This document shows, in pieces, positions 1 through 7,792 of a stretch of 39,219 bases of DNA. Below the pieces are notes generated by a model. It was given only the letters and a program-made list of their open reading frames with translations. It was not told where the DNA came from and searched no databases. The stretch's first letter is position 1, and each line of letters begins with the position of its first letter. The DNA is taken from positions 1 through 39,219 of the forward strand of contig CADBGC010000012.1 in the NCBI GenBank assembly GCA_902794055.1, in the 5' to 3' direction. A program made the position numbers and the translations under genes. The DNA is from an uncultured Eubacteriales bacterium (GTDB taxonomy: Bacteria; Bacillota; Clostridia; Christensenellales; CAG-138).

Positions 1-1
1 C

Positions 2-922
2 GGCGACGGTCTTCTGTATCAGATCCCCGTCCACCATGCCGAAGGCCTTGTTTGGGGCGAATATAAGGCTCGCGTGACTGCACGCTACATGCCCAAGTTT
101 GACCATCAGACCAAGGACTACACTCCCCTCAAGAGCAACACCGAGATGAATGAGCCCGGTCTCGAGCCCGGCGTTGTATACACCATCGTAAACGCTTGCG
201 AAAACGATCCCAATGCGGTCGTCGTTCCCACCAGGGCAAAGGGCACCTTCAACTGCGTGATCGACAGCATCCGCGTTTACAATCCCCATGCCGAGCAGGT
301 AACCAAGGATCATATCTACGCTCAGCACAATGAGGAGAACCCCGATTACTTCCAGGTTCGCGACAGGCTCATCAACGCAGCAAGCTTCGGCGGCGCAGCC
401 GATCGCGTAAGTGGCATCGTTTACATCGACGGCTCCAACGGCGATGAAGTTACGATCGAGGACTACATCATCTACGGACCCAAGAACGAGGCGTATCTCA
501 AGCCCGGCAACGGCTTCGCCTTCACCGTTAAGGAGTTCGATAAGAACAGCTCCAGGCTGCATATCAGCGCAAAGTGCCCCAACGGCAAGAGCGTTGCTAT
601 GCTCGTCAACGGTCATAAGATCGAGGTAAAAGGCAGCGTTATCAACATTGACTCCGCAACCGAGATGTTCTTCGACGTAACCGACTACATTCCGGCCAAC
701 GGCCGAGTTGCGATCACCTGCGCAGTTACGGACGGCGATTCCGATGCGATCCTTTCCGTCGGCAGCATCAAGCTGATCTCCGATGCGCAGCCCACCAGAG
801 GCGGTGATAACGACAGCTTATACGTGGATCAGGGTCTGATCGACTTTGCAGCCAAGATCATCACAGGTCGGAGCATCGATCGTGGAATTCGCTCCGATAA
901 CTCCAAGAAGATCTGCAGCTGA
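2..922 (+). CDS. C-terminal part of a large secreted or surface protein (5' end outside window)
   Basis: The frame is open from base 2 with no stop before TGA at 920-922, so the start lies upstream of the window; the GTG at 74 is probably internal. The visible 306 residues are rich in beta-strand-like segments, Asn, Asp and Gly, with motifs such as SIRVYNP, GIVYIDG and IIYGPKNEAYL. From memory these recur in very long repetitive extracellular proteins of gut Clostridia, as beta-sandwich modules. No LPXTG signal, SLH domain or dockerin is visible at the C-terminus, which ends in a short basic tail (RSIDRGIRSDNSKKICS), so any cell-wall anchor would have to be elsewhere. Function unknown; a role in carbohydrate binding or adhesion is only a guess. 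A good terminator follows. Confidence 0.6.
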   Translation, partial: GDGLLYQIPVHHAEGLVWGEYKARVTARYMPKFDHQTKDYTPLKSNTEMNEPGLEPGVVYTIVNACENDPNAVVVPTRAKGTFNCVIDSIRVYNPHAEQVTKDHIYAQHNEENPDYFQVRDRLINAASFGGAADRVSGIVYIDGSNGDEVTIEDYIIYGPKNEAYLKPGNGFAFTVKEFDKNSSRLHISAKCPNGKSVAMLVNGHKIEVKGSVINIDSATEMFFDVTDYIPANGRVAITCAVTDGDSDAILSVGSIKLISDAQPTRGGDNDSLYVDQGLIDFAAKIITGRSIDRGIRSDNSKKICS

Positions 923-990
923 CCCCCTTTCCTGCATGAGCTTGCCCGAAGCAGGCATGCATAAGAGCATTACCTAAATAATCAGCCTTT

Positions 991-1026
991 CTCCGCAGGG
1001 CATGCGCTCTGCGGAGATTTGTTTTT
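991..1026 (+). terminator. Rho-independent terminator of the surface-protein gene
   Basis: Perfect 8-bp stem CTCCGCAG/CTGCGGAG (991-998 with 1009-1016) and a 10-nt loop, followed by ATTTGTTTTT. It lies about 70 bases after the stop codon of the upstream gene. Confidence 0.75.
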
Positions 1027-1057
1027 GGCAGATACGCGCTCTCGCAGGAGCGGAACG

Positions 1058-1087
1058 CAAAGGGGATCGCCCTTGAGCGATCCCTTT
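1058..1087 (-). terminator. Terminator hairpin downstream of the pseudouridine synthase
   Basis: GGGATCGC/GCGATCCC stem (1063-1070 with 1077-1084) with a 6-nt loop, flanked by AAA on one side and TTT on the other, so it could act in both directions. It is placed to end the minus-strand gene that stops at 1161. Confidence 0.5.
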
Positions 1088-1160
1088 CATGCTTCATTAT
1101 TATATTTGCTTCAACAGCGGATTTTGCCTGCTCCGGCGAGAAAAAATGATATCGGCTCAT

Positions 1161-2048
1161 TCACGGTATCGGCGAGCCTTTCAATAATTTGCGCATATCT
1201 GCGGGAAGCGGGGCTTCGGCCTCGATCACGTCCCCGCTCAGCGGATGGGTGAAGGCAAGGCGCGCGGAATGCAGCGCGGGGCGGGTTATAAGGCTTCGGT
1301 TCTCCGTTCCGTACAGAAAATCGCCCGCGAGCGGGTGCCCAATATGCGCCGTATGCACCCGTATCTGATGCGTTCTGCCTGTCTCAAGGCGGAATTCGAC
1401 CGCGGAAAAGCCGTTTGATCCTTCAAGAACGCGGTAATTCGTAACGGCGGGGCTGCCGCTTTGGCTCACCTCGCGCTTTATCGCGCTGCCCTCGACCCTC
1501 GCTATCGGGAAGATGAGCCTGCCGCTTTTTTCTTCAAAGCTGCCCTCGCAGATGCCGATATAGGTGCGCTCAAAGGCGTTTGTGTGCAGCAGCTCGGCGA
1601 GCTTATCGTGCATAAAGCCGCTCTTTGCGATCGCCATAGCGCCCGTGGTGCCGCGATCGAGCCTGTTTACCGGATGAAAAAGCCCGACCCTGCCGAAATA
1701 GGCGTTCACCGCGTCCTCGATCGAAGGCGCCGCATCATCATAGCGCGAGCCGTGCACCGCAGCGCCGGCGGGCTTATTTATAATAAGGATATCCTCGTCC
1801 TCAAACAGGATGGGAAAGGGCAGGGGAGAGCGCCCGCTTTCTTCGGGGCTTTCGCCAACGGCGGCGGAAACGATATCCCCCGCCTTAACGCGCTCGTTCG
1901 TTTTCGCGCACTCTCCGTTCAGAAATATGCCGCCCTCGCGCTTGAGCCGCGCGATCAGCCCGTTTGAAAGCTTGAGCTCGCCGCGCAGTATGGCAGCAAC
2001 GCTTCGCCCACAATCCGCTTGCGTTGCCGTGTGGGAAATAATGCGCAT
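1161..2048 (-). CDS. RluA/RluD-family pseudouridine synthase
   Basis: Converts specific uridines of rRNA (or tRNA) to pseudouridine in the cytoplasm. The 295-residue protein has an N-terminal S4-like RNA-binding segment (about residues 12-65), then the catalytic domain. The family motif appears as NRLDRGTTG, with catalytic Asp at about residue 131, and the C-terminal RTHQIRVH block is present. The length is normal for the RluA family. The ATG at 2048 is preceded by AAAGGGGG at 7-base spacing, which fixes the start. The exact target (RluD-type 23S site or another) cannot be read from sequence. The motif begins with Asn instead of the usual His, a minor variation. It is probably monocistronic, with a promoter just upstream and a terminator at 1058-1087. 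Confidence 0.9.
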   Translation of the reverse strand: MRIISHTATQADCGRSVAAILRGELKLSNGLIARLKREGGIFLNGECAKTNERVKAGDIVSAAVGESPEESGRSPLPFPILFEDEDILIINKPAGAAVHGSRYDDAAPSIEDAVNAYFGRVGLFHPVNRLDRGTTGAMAIAKSGFMHDKLAELLHTNAFERTYIGICEGSFEEKSGRLIFPIARVEGSAIKREVSQSGSPAVTNYRVLEGSNGFSAVEFRLETGRTHQIRVHTAHIGHPLAGDFLYGTENRSLITRPALHSARLAFTHPLSGDVIEAEAPLPADMRKLLKGSPIP

Positions 2049-2093
2049 TCAGGCACCCCCTTTCCGAGCTTTGGTTTTATTGCTTCATATCAG

Positions 2094-2122
2094 ATGATAC
2101 TATAGTTTCGCTCGAAAGGCAA
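2094..2122 (-). promoter_or_regulatory. Putative promoter of the pseudouridine synthase
   Basis: On the minus strand, TTGCCT (2122-2117), 17 bases, TATCAT (2099-2094). Both boxes match the housekeeping consensus at 4 of 6 positions. Position and spacing are reasonable, strength uncertain. Confidence 0.35.
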
Positions 2123-2169
2123 GGGCTCGAGCGCGGGCGAGCGATAAAGCCCCTTTTTAAGGGAAACTA

Positions 2170-2200
2170 TAAAAACAGCGCTGCCCATTTCGAGCAGCGC
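2170..2200 (-). terminator. Terminator of the blaI-blaR-lipoprotein operon
   Basis: On the minus strand the stem GCGCTGC/GCAGCGC (2200-2194 with 2184-2178) is followed by TGTTTTTATAG. It lies 20 bases past the stop codon of the lipoprotein gene, in the position expected for the operon end. Confidence 0.75.
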
Positions 2201-2219
2201 CTGCCGATCGACACTCGCA

Positions 2220-3287
2220 TCAATCGGGATCATAGATGAATTCGAGCACGTTATCGGGATCGTCCACCACCAGCCCCCCGTTTTCAAAACGCAGGCGGTA
2301 ATAGGTTATATCGTTGTAATCGACGTAGCCGTCGCCCCATTCGTCGGTCGGGATGAAGCGGGCATAGCGGGCGTAGAGCTTGCCTTCCTCGGAAACAAAG
2401 GATATGCTCCGCCAACCGTAGAACACGGTGCCGCTTGCCACACGCACAGCCTTCCCATTTTCATCGGCTCGAAGCACGGTGGTGCGGGTATTGTATTGGC
2501 TGCTGTAATAGCCCCATTCCTGAGCCAATATTTCGCTGATGCCGTCATCGTCGAGATCGCCGACCGTCAGATTTTCAAAGGCTTCAAATCGCGTGACCTC
2601 GAAGCCGCCGATCAGATAGTATTCCTCGCGGAACATCCAGCCGCCGTCGCCCTCGGGCCGCAGGTCAACGATCGCCATATAAAGATCCATTCCGAGCTCA
2701 TGGAGCCCTTCGGGGCTGCGGTCTATCGCATCGATGAGCTTACCCTTGGGGCAGGAGGTGCTCATAAGCTTCATGGCCTGCTCCTCGCCGTAGCTGCCGC
2801 CTTGAACAGGCAGGATGAAGTTGAGACTGCCGGTGGGCTTGGGAACGTTGTCCGCAACGTTGTGATAGTACGCCGATATCCAGCAATCGTCGCGGCGAAC
2901 GTAGAAATGGTTGCCGTAATCGTTCAGCACCTCGAAGCCGTTTTCCGCGCAAGCATCGAGAAATGCATCGAAGCTCTCGCGCTTTAGATCCTCTGTGCGG
3001 TATCGCGTTGCGCCGGGCTCAAACTCCGCCCATTCGGGCAGAAGGGAGCGGATCAGCGCATTCGCTTCGCCAAGGGGTTCCTCGGTGGGCTCGGGCGTGG
3101 GAGCTTCAGTTGGCGCTTCGGTCGGCACCTCGGTGGGCGCTTCAGTCGGCGTGGTTGTCGGCACCTCGGTGGGTGCTTCCACGGGCTTCGGGGTTCCGTT
3201 CGCGGTCTGTTCACCGTTCGGCTTGCAGGCAAGGAGCGCAGAGGCGCATAGCAGCGCCGCAAGCAGCATCGGGAATGTTCTTTTCAT
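2220..3287 (-). CDS. Lipoprotein with Pro-Thr-Glu linker, unknown function
   Basis: A 355-residue predicted lipoprotein. The first 20 residues are a signal peptide with lipobox LLAC (Cys at residue 20), so the mature protein should be lipid-anchored on the outer face of the membrane. Residues about 35-72 form a low-complexity linker of TEVPTEAPTEAPT-type repeats. The remaining globular part is not recognised; it contains GDLDDDGISEI, which resembles the Asp-rich calcium loops of FG-GAP/VCBS-type repeats. The start is supported by AAAGGAG 6 bases upstream of ATG. It is the third gene of the blaI-blaR transcription unit, 58 bases after the read-through end of the receptor frame. It shares the linker style of the receptor and of the lipoprotein at 14444-15379. 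It is a plausible target or partner of the LRR receptor, by position only. Confidence 0.75.
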   Translation of the reverse strand: MKRTFPMLLAALLCASALLACKPNGEQTANGTPKPVEAPTEVPTTTPTEAPTEVPTEAPTEAPTPEPTEEPLGEANALIRSLLPEWAEFEPGATRYRTEDLKRESFDAFLDACAENGFEVLNDYGNHFYVRRDDCWISAYYHNVADNVPKPTGSLNFILPVQGGSYGEEQAMKLMSTSCPKGKLIDAIDRSPEGLHELGMDLYMAIVDLRPEGDGGWMFREEYYLIGGFEVTRFEAFENLTVGDLDDDGISEILAQEWGYYSSQYNTRTTVLRADENGKAVRVASGTVFYGWRSISFVSEEGKLYARYARFIPTDEWGDGYVDYNDITYYRLRFENGGLVVDDPDNVLEFIYDPD

Positions 3288-3345
3288 GGTTTTCTCCTTT
3301 CTTGACTATCGGTTTCGCATGACATCCGCAACTGTTCACAATAAA

Positions 3346-3552
3346 CTAATTCCCCCCATGGTACCCTATCAGCTCCACCCCCGCATCGGTCGTGATATCG
3401 AGCACAGGGCAGCCCGTGCAGTCCACGGATGAAAGCCTGTTGTCGCGGCAGTCCACGAAGGAAAGTCGGGCGCAGTAGGTGATATCGAGTTTGCTCAGCC
3501 CGTTTCCATGGCATGAGATCTCCTCAAGCGCGCCGCCGCCCGAAACGTTCAG
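3346..3552 (-). other. In-frame LRR tail beyond the TAG stop of the receptor gene
   Basis: Directly after the TAG at 3553-3555 the same frame stays open for 68 codons to a second TAG (3346-3348). It encodes three further LRR-like units in the same 21-residue phase (LNVSGGGALEEIS, LSKLDITYCARLSFVDCRDN, LSSVDCTGCPVLDI). In the preceding units the stop position is filled by Glu, Arg, Ser or Lys. The simplest explanation is a nonsense change of a Glu codon, GAG to TAG, that truncates an originally longer protein of about 1,054 residues. Stop read-through is possible but nothing in the sequence demonstrates it. Confidence 0.7.
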
Positions 3553-6510
3553 CTAGCTCAGGCTGTTTTGCCTTAAGTCGAGAATAACGAGCGTTGGATT
3601 GTTTGAAAGATCAAGCTTTCCTGTGAGGGCATTGCTGCCGCAGGCGATCTGAAGGAGCGAAGTATTGCTTGAAACGTCGAGGCTTGTGAGTCGGTTTCCG
3701 CCGCAGAACAGCTCGGAAAGCGCGGTGCAGGAGGAAACGTCCAGCTCGCTCAGAGCGTTGTTCGCGCAGATCAGCTCCGTGAGGGCGGAGCAGCCCGAAA
3801 GATCGAGCTCGGTCAGCTCGTTTTCCTGGCAGTAGAGCGTCGTGAGGGCGCTGCAGCCCGAAACGTTCAGCGTTTTAAGACCCATGCCGAAGCAGCTGAG
3901 CCTGCTGAGCGCGGTGCAACCCGAAACATCGAGCGAATCGAGCTTAACGTCCTGAATATAGAGCGCTTCGAGCGATGAGCAGCCCGAAAGTGCGAGCGAA
4001 TTAAACGGATTGCCGAAGCAGATCAGCTCCGTAAGCGATGAGCAGCCCGAAAGCTCGAGCTCGGTCAGCTCGTTGTACTTGCAGGCAAGCGAAGCAAGCG
4101 CGGCGTTACCGGAAAGTGCGAGCGAAGGCAGCTTGTTGAAGCTGCAATCGAGCTTTTCAAGCAGGGGACAGCCCGAAAGATTGAGCTCGGTCAGCTCGTT
4201 CCACGAGCAATCCAGATCTTTGAGCGCGGGACAGGAGGAAAGCTCGAGCCGTGTAAGTGCATTTGTGCCGCACCTAAGGATCGTGAGCGCGGGACAGTCG
4301 GTGATATCGAGCGAGTTTATCCCGCACGAGCCGCAGTTGATCTGCTCGAGAAGCGGGCAGGAGGAGGCGTTCACCGAATCAAGCGGCGCTTCGGTGCAGT
4401 CAAGATAATTGAGCGCGGGGAAGCCCGAAACGTCCAGAGCGCCGACCATCTTTTTTCTGTCGAAGCTTATCCCGTAGGCGTGGCGCTCCCCGCAGAACAC
4501 GACCCAATGGACGACGTAAGGCCCCCATGTTTCGGGCTCGCCCGAAACATATTCCCCGCTAATCTTGGAGCCATTCGTTCTTCCTTCGCCGTCAACGGTG
4601 TCGAAAAACGCGGAGAGCATGGCGACCTCGCGCTCGTTGTAGCGGCTTACAAGCTCGATGTCGCCGGGCTCGGCATCTCGCTCGGGAAGGTCGATCGGTT
4701 CGATGCGATAGCACATTTCGATATCGTGAAAATGAGTGAGGGTATAGTCGGGCGAATAGATGAGGTTTGAGATAACGAGCCTGCCTTCCTCGGGCATCTC
4801 GTATTCTATCTTCAAAATACCGTCGGTGAGGTAGTGTACGCTCGCAAGCGCGTTGAAGCCGACGCAGTATTTTTTCGCGGTCTCCGGATGGATCTGCCGA
4901 ACCTCGAGTATCGTCTGCCTGTGCAGCGCGGCGACGGGATCGATCCTTTCAACGGCCTCTATGGGATCGCCGACAGTCAGTCCTTCAAACGCGCTGTGCG
5001 GCTGAAGCTTGCCGATAACGATCGGGAAACCCTTGGTAATGTCGATGCCGCCGTTGTCGCGGTCGATAAAAACGTATTCGCGGTAGCCGCGCTCGGAATC
5101 GAAGATAAGATACTCCTCTCCGCTTGAAGCGGTTCTCAGAGCATCCGTCGGAAACATGAACGTAAGATAGTCTATCCCGAGGGTGTGCGGCCCCGAATTG
5201 CGGTTAGCGCAGCCGTCCTTGCCGAGCTGTGCGGCGGTGTTTTCAAGCAGCAGCTCATAATCGGGGTAGACGGGCACGGCGAGCTTTTCAAACACGGGTG
5301 CCGGGGTATCCGTCGGCGCCTCGCTCGGAGCTTCGGTCGGTGCGCCCGTGGGTGCGCTCGTTGGGGCAAGGGTCTGCTTTTCGCCATCGCCGCCCGTTTC
5401 GCGCGGCTTGCTTGCGCCGGTGAAGGTGCAGCCTATCGCTATCGCGGCGGCAACGATCACCGCGGCGAGCATGAGCCCCGTCATGCGCGGCTTTTTGGCG
5501 ATAAGGGCGATGCGCTCCCTTATGCCGCGCTTGCTTGCGGTCATCGTGGTTGCGGCAAGCAGCAGTCCCGAGGGTCTGCGGCAGGTCAGGCTTATGAGCG
5601 TTTTGCCGTATTCGGCGCGTTCGCTCTCGCCTATGCGCGCGATCGCCGCCTCGTCGCAGGCCAGCTCCTGATCGCGCCTTGAGAGGATCGCGGCGAGCCA
5701 AACGAGCGGATTATACCAATGCAGCGCAAGCAAGAGCCCGCGCAGCGCGGAGAAGATATGGTCGAGATGCCGCGCGTGGGTGCGCTCATGCGCGATAACG
5801 TGGCGCAGCCTGCCCTCGTCCGCCGCCGCTTCGCCGGTAACGTAGATCGCGGGCGAGATAAGCCCGAAAAGGCAGGGCGTTTCGAGCGCGTCCGAGATAT
5901 AGACGGGCAGATCGCAGTCCGCGTTTTCAAGCCTTCTGCGGCTCTTTTTCAGCTTGAAGGCCGTGCGGATATTGCCCAAAAGGAACGCCGCGAGCACCGC
6001 CGCAGCGCCCGCGAGCCAAACGAACGCAAGCGCCTTTTTCAGATCGAACGGAGCAATAACAGCCTTGCCGCCGCCGTTATCGCCGCCAATTGCGCCGTTA
6101 TCGCCGCTGTTATCGCCGATAATCCCGCCGATATTTCCGTTATCGCCGATATTGCTGCCGTTATCGCCGCCTGCCGTGCCGGGAAGGACGGGACTCGGTC
6201 TCCCGGTTTCAACCGGCGCAGGAGTGATGCGGCTCTGCGGCCTCGGTGCGCCTGCGATGGGCGCGGCGGCGGGCACGATCGGTTTTTCGCCGCCATCGAC
6301 CCTTTCGCTCGTGAAAATGCGCACTTCATCGGGAACGGTGTTTAAAACGCTGATCGGGCTTGTGCCGAAGCTTAGCGGCACGAGCAGGCGAACGAGCACC
6401 AGCGCCCAGAGTGCGTATTGAAGGCGCAGGCTTATCCTGCCGCGCAGCAGACAGCGCAGCGCGATCACGATCAGGATAAGCGCGCATGAGGTGATGATCC
6501 ATTCAAGCAT
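3553..6510 (-). CDS. BlaR1/MecR1-like M56 metallopeptidase receptor with leucine-rich-repeat ectodomain
   Basis: The 985-residue membrane protein begins at the ATG at 6510, which has GGAGG 9 bases upstream and overlaps the end of blaI; an ATG 6 bases earlier is only 3 bases from that GGAGG. Two membrane segments (about residues 2-24 and 27-48) are followed by a Gly-Asp-Asn-rich loop (115-150) and a third segment (159-181). The zinc protease motif HERTH lies at about 241-245, and a fourth segment at 343-363. This is BlaR1 topology, with the protease in the cytoplasm and the C-terminus outside. The penicillin-binding sensor of BlaR1 is absent. In its place stand a PT-rich linker (380-405), a domain of unknown family, and 14 LRR units of 21 residues (from about 690 on). 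By analogy, ligand binding outside would trigger cleavage of BlaI. The LRR array is cut by a TAG codon. Confidence 0.85.
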   Translation of the reverse strand: MLEWIITSCALILIVIALRCLLRGRISLRLQYALWALVLVRLLVPLSFGTSPISVLNTVPDEVRIFTSERVDGGEKPIVPAAAPIAGAPRPQSRITPAPVETGRPSPVLPGTAGGDNGSNIGDNGNIGGIIGDNSGDNGAIGGDNGGGKAVIAPFDLKKALAFVWLAGAAAVLAAFLLGNIRTAFKLKKSRRRLENADCDLPVYISDALETPCLFGLISPAIYVTGEAAADEGRLRHVIAHERTHARHLDHIFSALRGLLLALHWYNPLVWLAAILSRRDQELACDEAAIARIGESERAEYGKTLISLTCRRPSGLLLAATTMTASKRGIRERIALIAKKPRMTGLMLAAVIVAAAIAIGCTFTGASKPRETGGDGEKQTLAPTSAPTGAPTEAPSEAPTDTPAPVFEKLAVPVYPDYELLLENTAAQLGKDGCANRNSGPHTLGIDYLTFMFPTDALRTASSGEEYLIFDSERGYREYVFIDRDNGGIDITKGFPIVIGKLQPHSAFEGLTVGDPIEAVERIDPVAALHRQTILEVRQIHPETAKKYCVGFNALASVHYLTDGILKIEYEMPEEGRLVISNLIYSPDYTLTHFHDIEMCYRIEPIDLPERDAEPGDIELVSRYNEREVAMLSAFFDTVDGEGRTNGSKISGEYVSGEPETWGPYVVHWVVFCGERHAYGISFDRKKMVGALDVSGFPALNYLDCTEAPLDSVNASSCPLLEQINCGSCGINSLDITDCPALTILRCGTNALTRLELSSCPALKDLDCSWNELTELNLSGCPLLEKLDCSFNKLPSLALSGNAALASLACKYNELTELELSGCSSLTELICFGNPFNSLALSGCSSLEALYIQDVKLDSLDVSGCTALSRLSCFGMGLKTLNVSGCSALTTLYCQENELTELDLSGCSALTELICANNALSELDVSSCTALSELFCGGNRLTSLDVSSNTSLLQIACGSNALTGKLDLSNNPTLVILDLRQNSLS

Positions 6511-6910
6511 CCTCATCGCCCTCCTTCCCGCTCTGCGCCTCAAGCTCAGATAAAAGCGCATACATTTCGTCTATCTCGCTTTTGGAAAGCCTCTGCTTGC
6601 GCGTGAAGGAGCTGAGCATAAGGCCCATGCTGCCGTGATAGATGCGGGCAAGCAGGTTCTCGGTTTCGTTTATGGCGGCCTCGTCGCGGCTTATGAGCGG
6701 AATAAAGGCCTTTCTTCCCGCGCCCTCGACCTCGCCCACGGCGGATTTCGCTTCCATGCGCCGAATAAGGGTAAGAGTCGTGCTGCGGCTCCAGCCCCGA
6801 GCCTTTTCCATGGTCTCGCAAACCTCGCGGCCCGATGCGGGTGCGCTTTGCCAAAGGCACTCCATGACCTGCCATTCGGCCTCGGTAAGTGTTAGCCTGC
6901 TTTTTTCCAT
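6503..6910 (-). CDS. blaI: BlaI/MecI-family transcriptional repressor
   Basis: A 135-residue winged-helix repressor: LTEAEWQVMECLW at the N-terminus, then recognition-helix residues RGWSRSTTLTLIRRM, then a C-terminal dimerisation and cleavage region. BlaI/MecI proteins bind TACA-NN-TGTA operators as dimers and are inactivated by proteolysis when the partner M56 receptor is activated. The ATG at 6910 has AAGGAG 8 bases upstream; an in-frame ATG 18 codons earlier lacks that support. The stop overlaps the receptor start by 8 bases (ATGCTTGA), so translation is likely coupled. Two matching operators lie at its own promoter, so autoregulation is expected. No beta-lactamase gene is present in the window, so the physiological signal is open. 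Confidence 0.9.
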   Translation of the reverse strand: MEKSRLTLTEAEWQVMECLWQSAPASGREVCETMEKARGWSRSTTLTLIRRMEAKSAVGEVEGAGRKAFIPLISRDEAAINETENLLARIYHGSMGLMLSSFTRKQRLSKSEIDEMYALLSELEAQSGKEGDEDA

Positions 6911-6988
6911 CGTGCTCGCTCCTTTTCGCTTTATCGGGTTTCGGACGTTTTTTCTATACGGCAAAAGCCGTGCGGGTCCGAATTGTGT

Positions 6989-7000
6989 TTACAACTGTAA
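6989..7000. promoter_or_regulatory. BlaI-type operator 1
   Basis: Perfect palindrome TTACA-AC-TGTAA, matching the known BlaI/MecI half-site pattern. It begins 4 bases downstream of the -10 box of the minus-strand promoter and so covers the expected transcription start. Confidence 0.8.
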
Positions 7001-7004
7001 CCAT

Positions 7005-7033
7005 ATTATATACGGGGTGTTTACATTTGTCAA
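7005..7033 (-). promoter_or_regulatory. Consensus promoter of the blaI-blaR operon
   Basis: On the minus strand, TTGACA (7033-7028), 17 bases, TATAAT (7010-7005). Both boxes match the housekeeping sigma consensus exactly with ideal spacing, so repression by BlaI would be needed to keep the operon off. Confidence 0.85.
7021..7032. promoter_or_regulatory. BlaI-type operator 2
   Basis: TTACA-TT-TGTCA, one mismatch from the perfect palindrome. It overlaps the -35 box, and its centre is 32 bp (about three helical turns) from operator 1. Confidence 0.7.
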
Positions 7034-7154
7034 CAGAATTTGGGGCAAATTTTATATTATTTTCGATCCCGAGCCGTTTTTTTATGATTTATATAATCAA
7101 ACCGCCCCGTTTGGGCATTCCATTATCGGCGTATTTATGATACACTATTGCCCG

Positions 7155-7175
7155 CAGCCGTGCGCGGCTGATTTT
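7155..7175 (+). terminator. Hairpin with short T-run in the leader of the ECF S-component gene
   Basis: CAGCCG/CGGCTG stem with a TGCG loop (7155-7170), followed by ATTTTC. It ends 28 bases before the start codon, so it could act as a leader attenuator or just be structural. No known riboswitch family is recognisable upstream. Confidence 0.3.
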
Positions 7176-7198
7176 CGGAACGGATCGGAGTTAATAAA

Positions 7199-7702
7199 AT
7201 GATGGATGCAAGAACAAAAAACCTCGTTATGTCCGCGGTTTTCGCGGCGCTTATCTGCGTTTCGACCTTCGTTATCAAGATACCCTCGCCCATTCAGGGC
7301 TATATCAACCTCGGCGACTGCTTCGTGCTGCTCGCTGCGTGGATGCTGACGAGGAAGCTCAGCGCGCTCTCCTCGGCGGTCGGCTCTGCGCTTGCCGATC
7401 TTCTGGCGGGCTATGCGATATTCGCGCCCGCGACCTTCGTTATAAAGGGGCTTATGGCGCTTACGGCGTATCACTGCTTCAAGGCCGTTAAGAAAAACGC
7501 CAAAACGAGCGTTGCCGCGATCGTTTCGGGAATCGCGGCGGAATGCGTTATGATGCTAGGCTATTTTATTTACGAAAGCTTTTTGTACGGCGTAAAGGCC
7601 GCGGCGGCGGGCATACCGTTCAACGCGATACAGGGCGCGGTGTGCATAGTTCCCGCATGTATTCTGTATGAGCTGATAGGATCAAAGATCGGCTCAAAAT
7701 GA
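7199..7702 (+). CDS. ECF transporter S-component-like membrane protein
   Basis: A 167-residue, very hydrophobic protein with five to six predicted membrane segments. The N-terminal block TFVIKIPSPIQGYINLGD is typical of the COG4720-like S-components of energy-coupling factor transporters, which capture a vitamin or precursor and use a shared EcfAAT module encoded elsewhere. The substrate cannot be told from sequence. GGAG lies 8 bases upstream of the ATG at 7199; a second ATG follows immediately at 7202. It is divergent from the BlaI-controlled operon and convergent with ung; the repeat at 7730-7792 lies between the two genes. No regulatory element for a known vitamin is visible in the leader. 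Confidence 0.8.
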   Translation: MMDARTKNLVMSAVFAALICVSTFVIKIPSPIQGYINLGDCFVLLAAWMLTRKLSALSSAVGSALADLLAGYAIFAPATFVIKGLMALTAYHCFKAVKKNAKTSVAAIVSGIAAECVMMLGYFIYESFLYGVKAAAAGIPFNAIQGAVCIVPACILYELIGSKIGSK

Positions 7703-7729
7703 GAGAAGCGAAAAGCGGCTATTATTGCA

Positions 7730-7792
7730 GAAACTCCGAAGGAGGTTCACCCTCAACTATTCACTCTTCATCATTCACTATTCACTATCATT
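7730..7792 (-). repeat. Dispersed repeat copy A (GTGAATA units plus hairpin)
   Basis: Read on the minus strand: several GTGAATA-like units, then GTTGAGGGTGA, then the imperfect hairpin GAACCTCC-TTC-GGAGTTTC. Its first bases supply the TGA stop codon of ung. It is the most diverged of the four clear copies in the window. Confidence 0.7.

Noticed and set aside
861..1160. Minus-strand frame overlapping the first gene
   Set aside because: It crosses two terminator hairpins and runs antisense to the surface-protein end; no protein resemblance.
4010..4408. Ser-rich repetitive frame antisense to the LRR region
   Set aside because: The repetition is the reverse reading of the LRR array; no independent gene signals.
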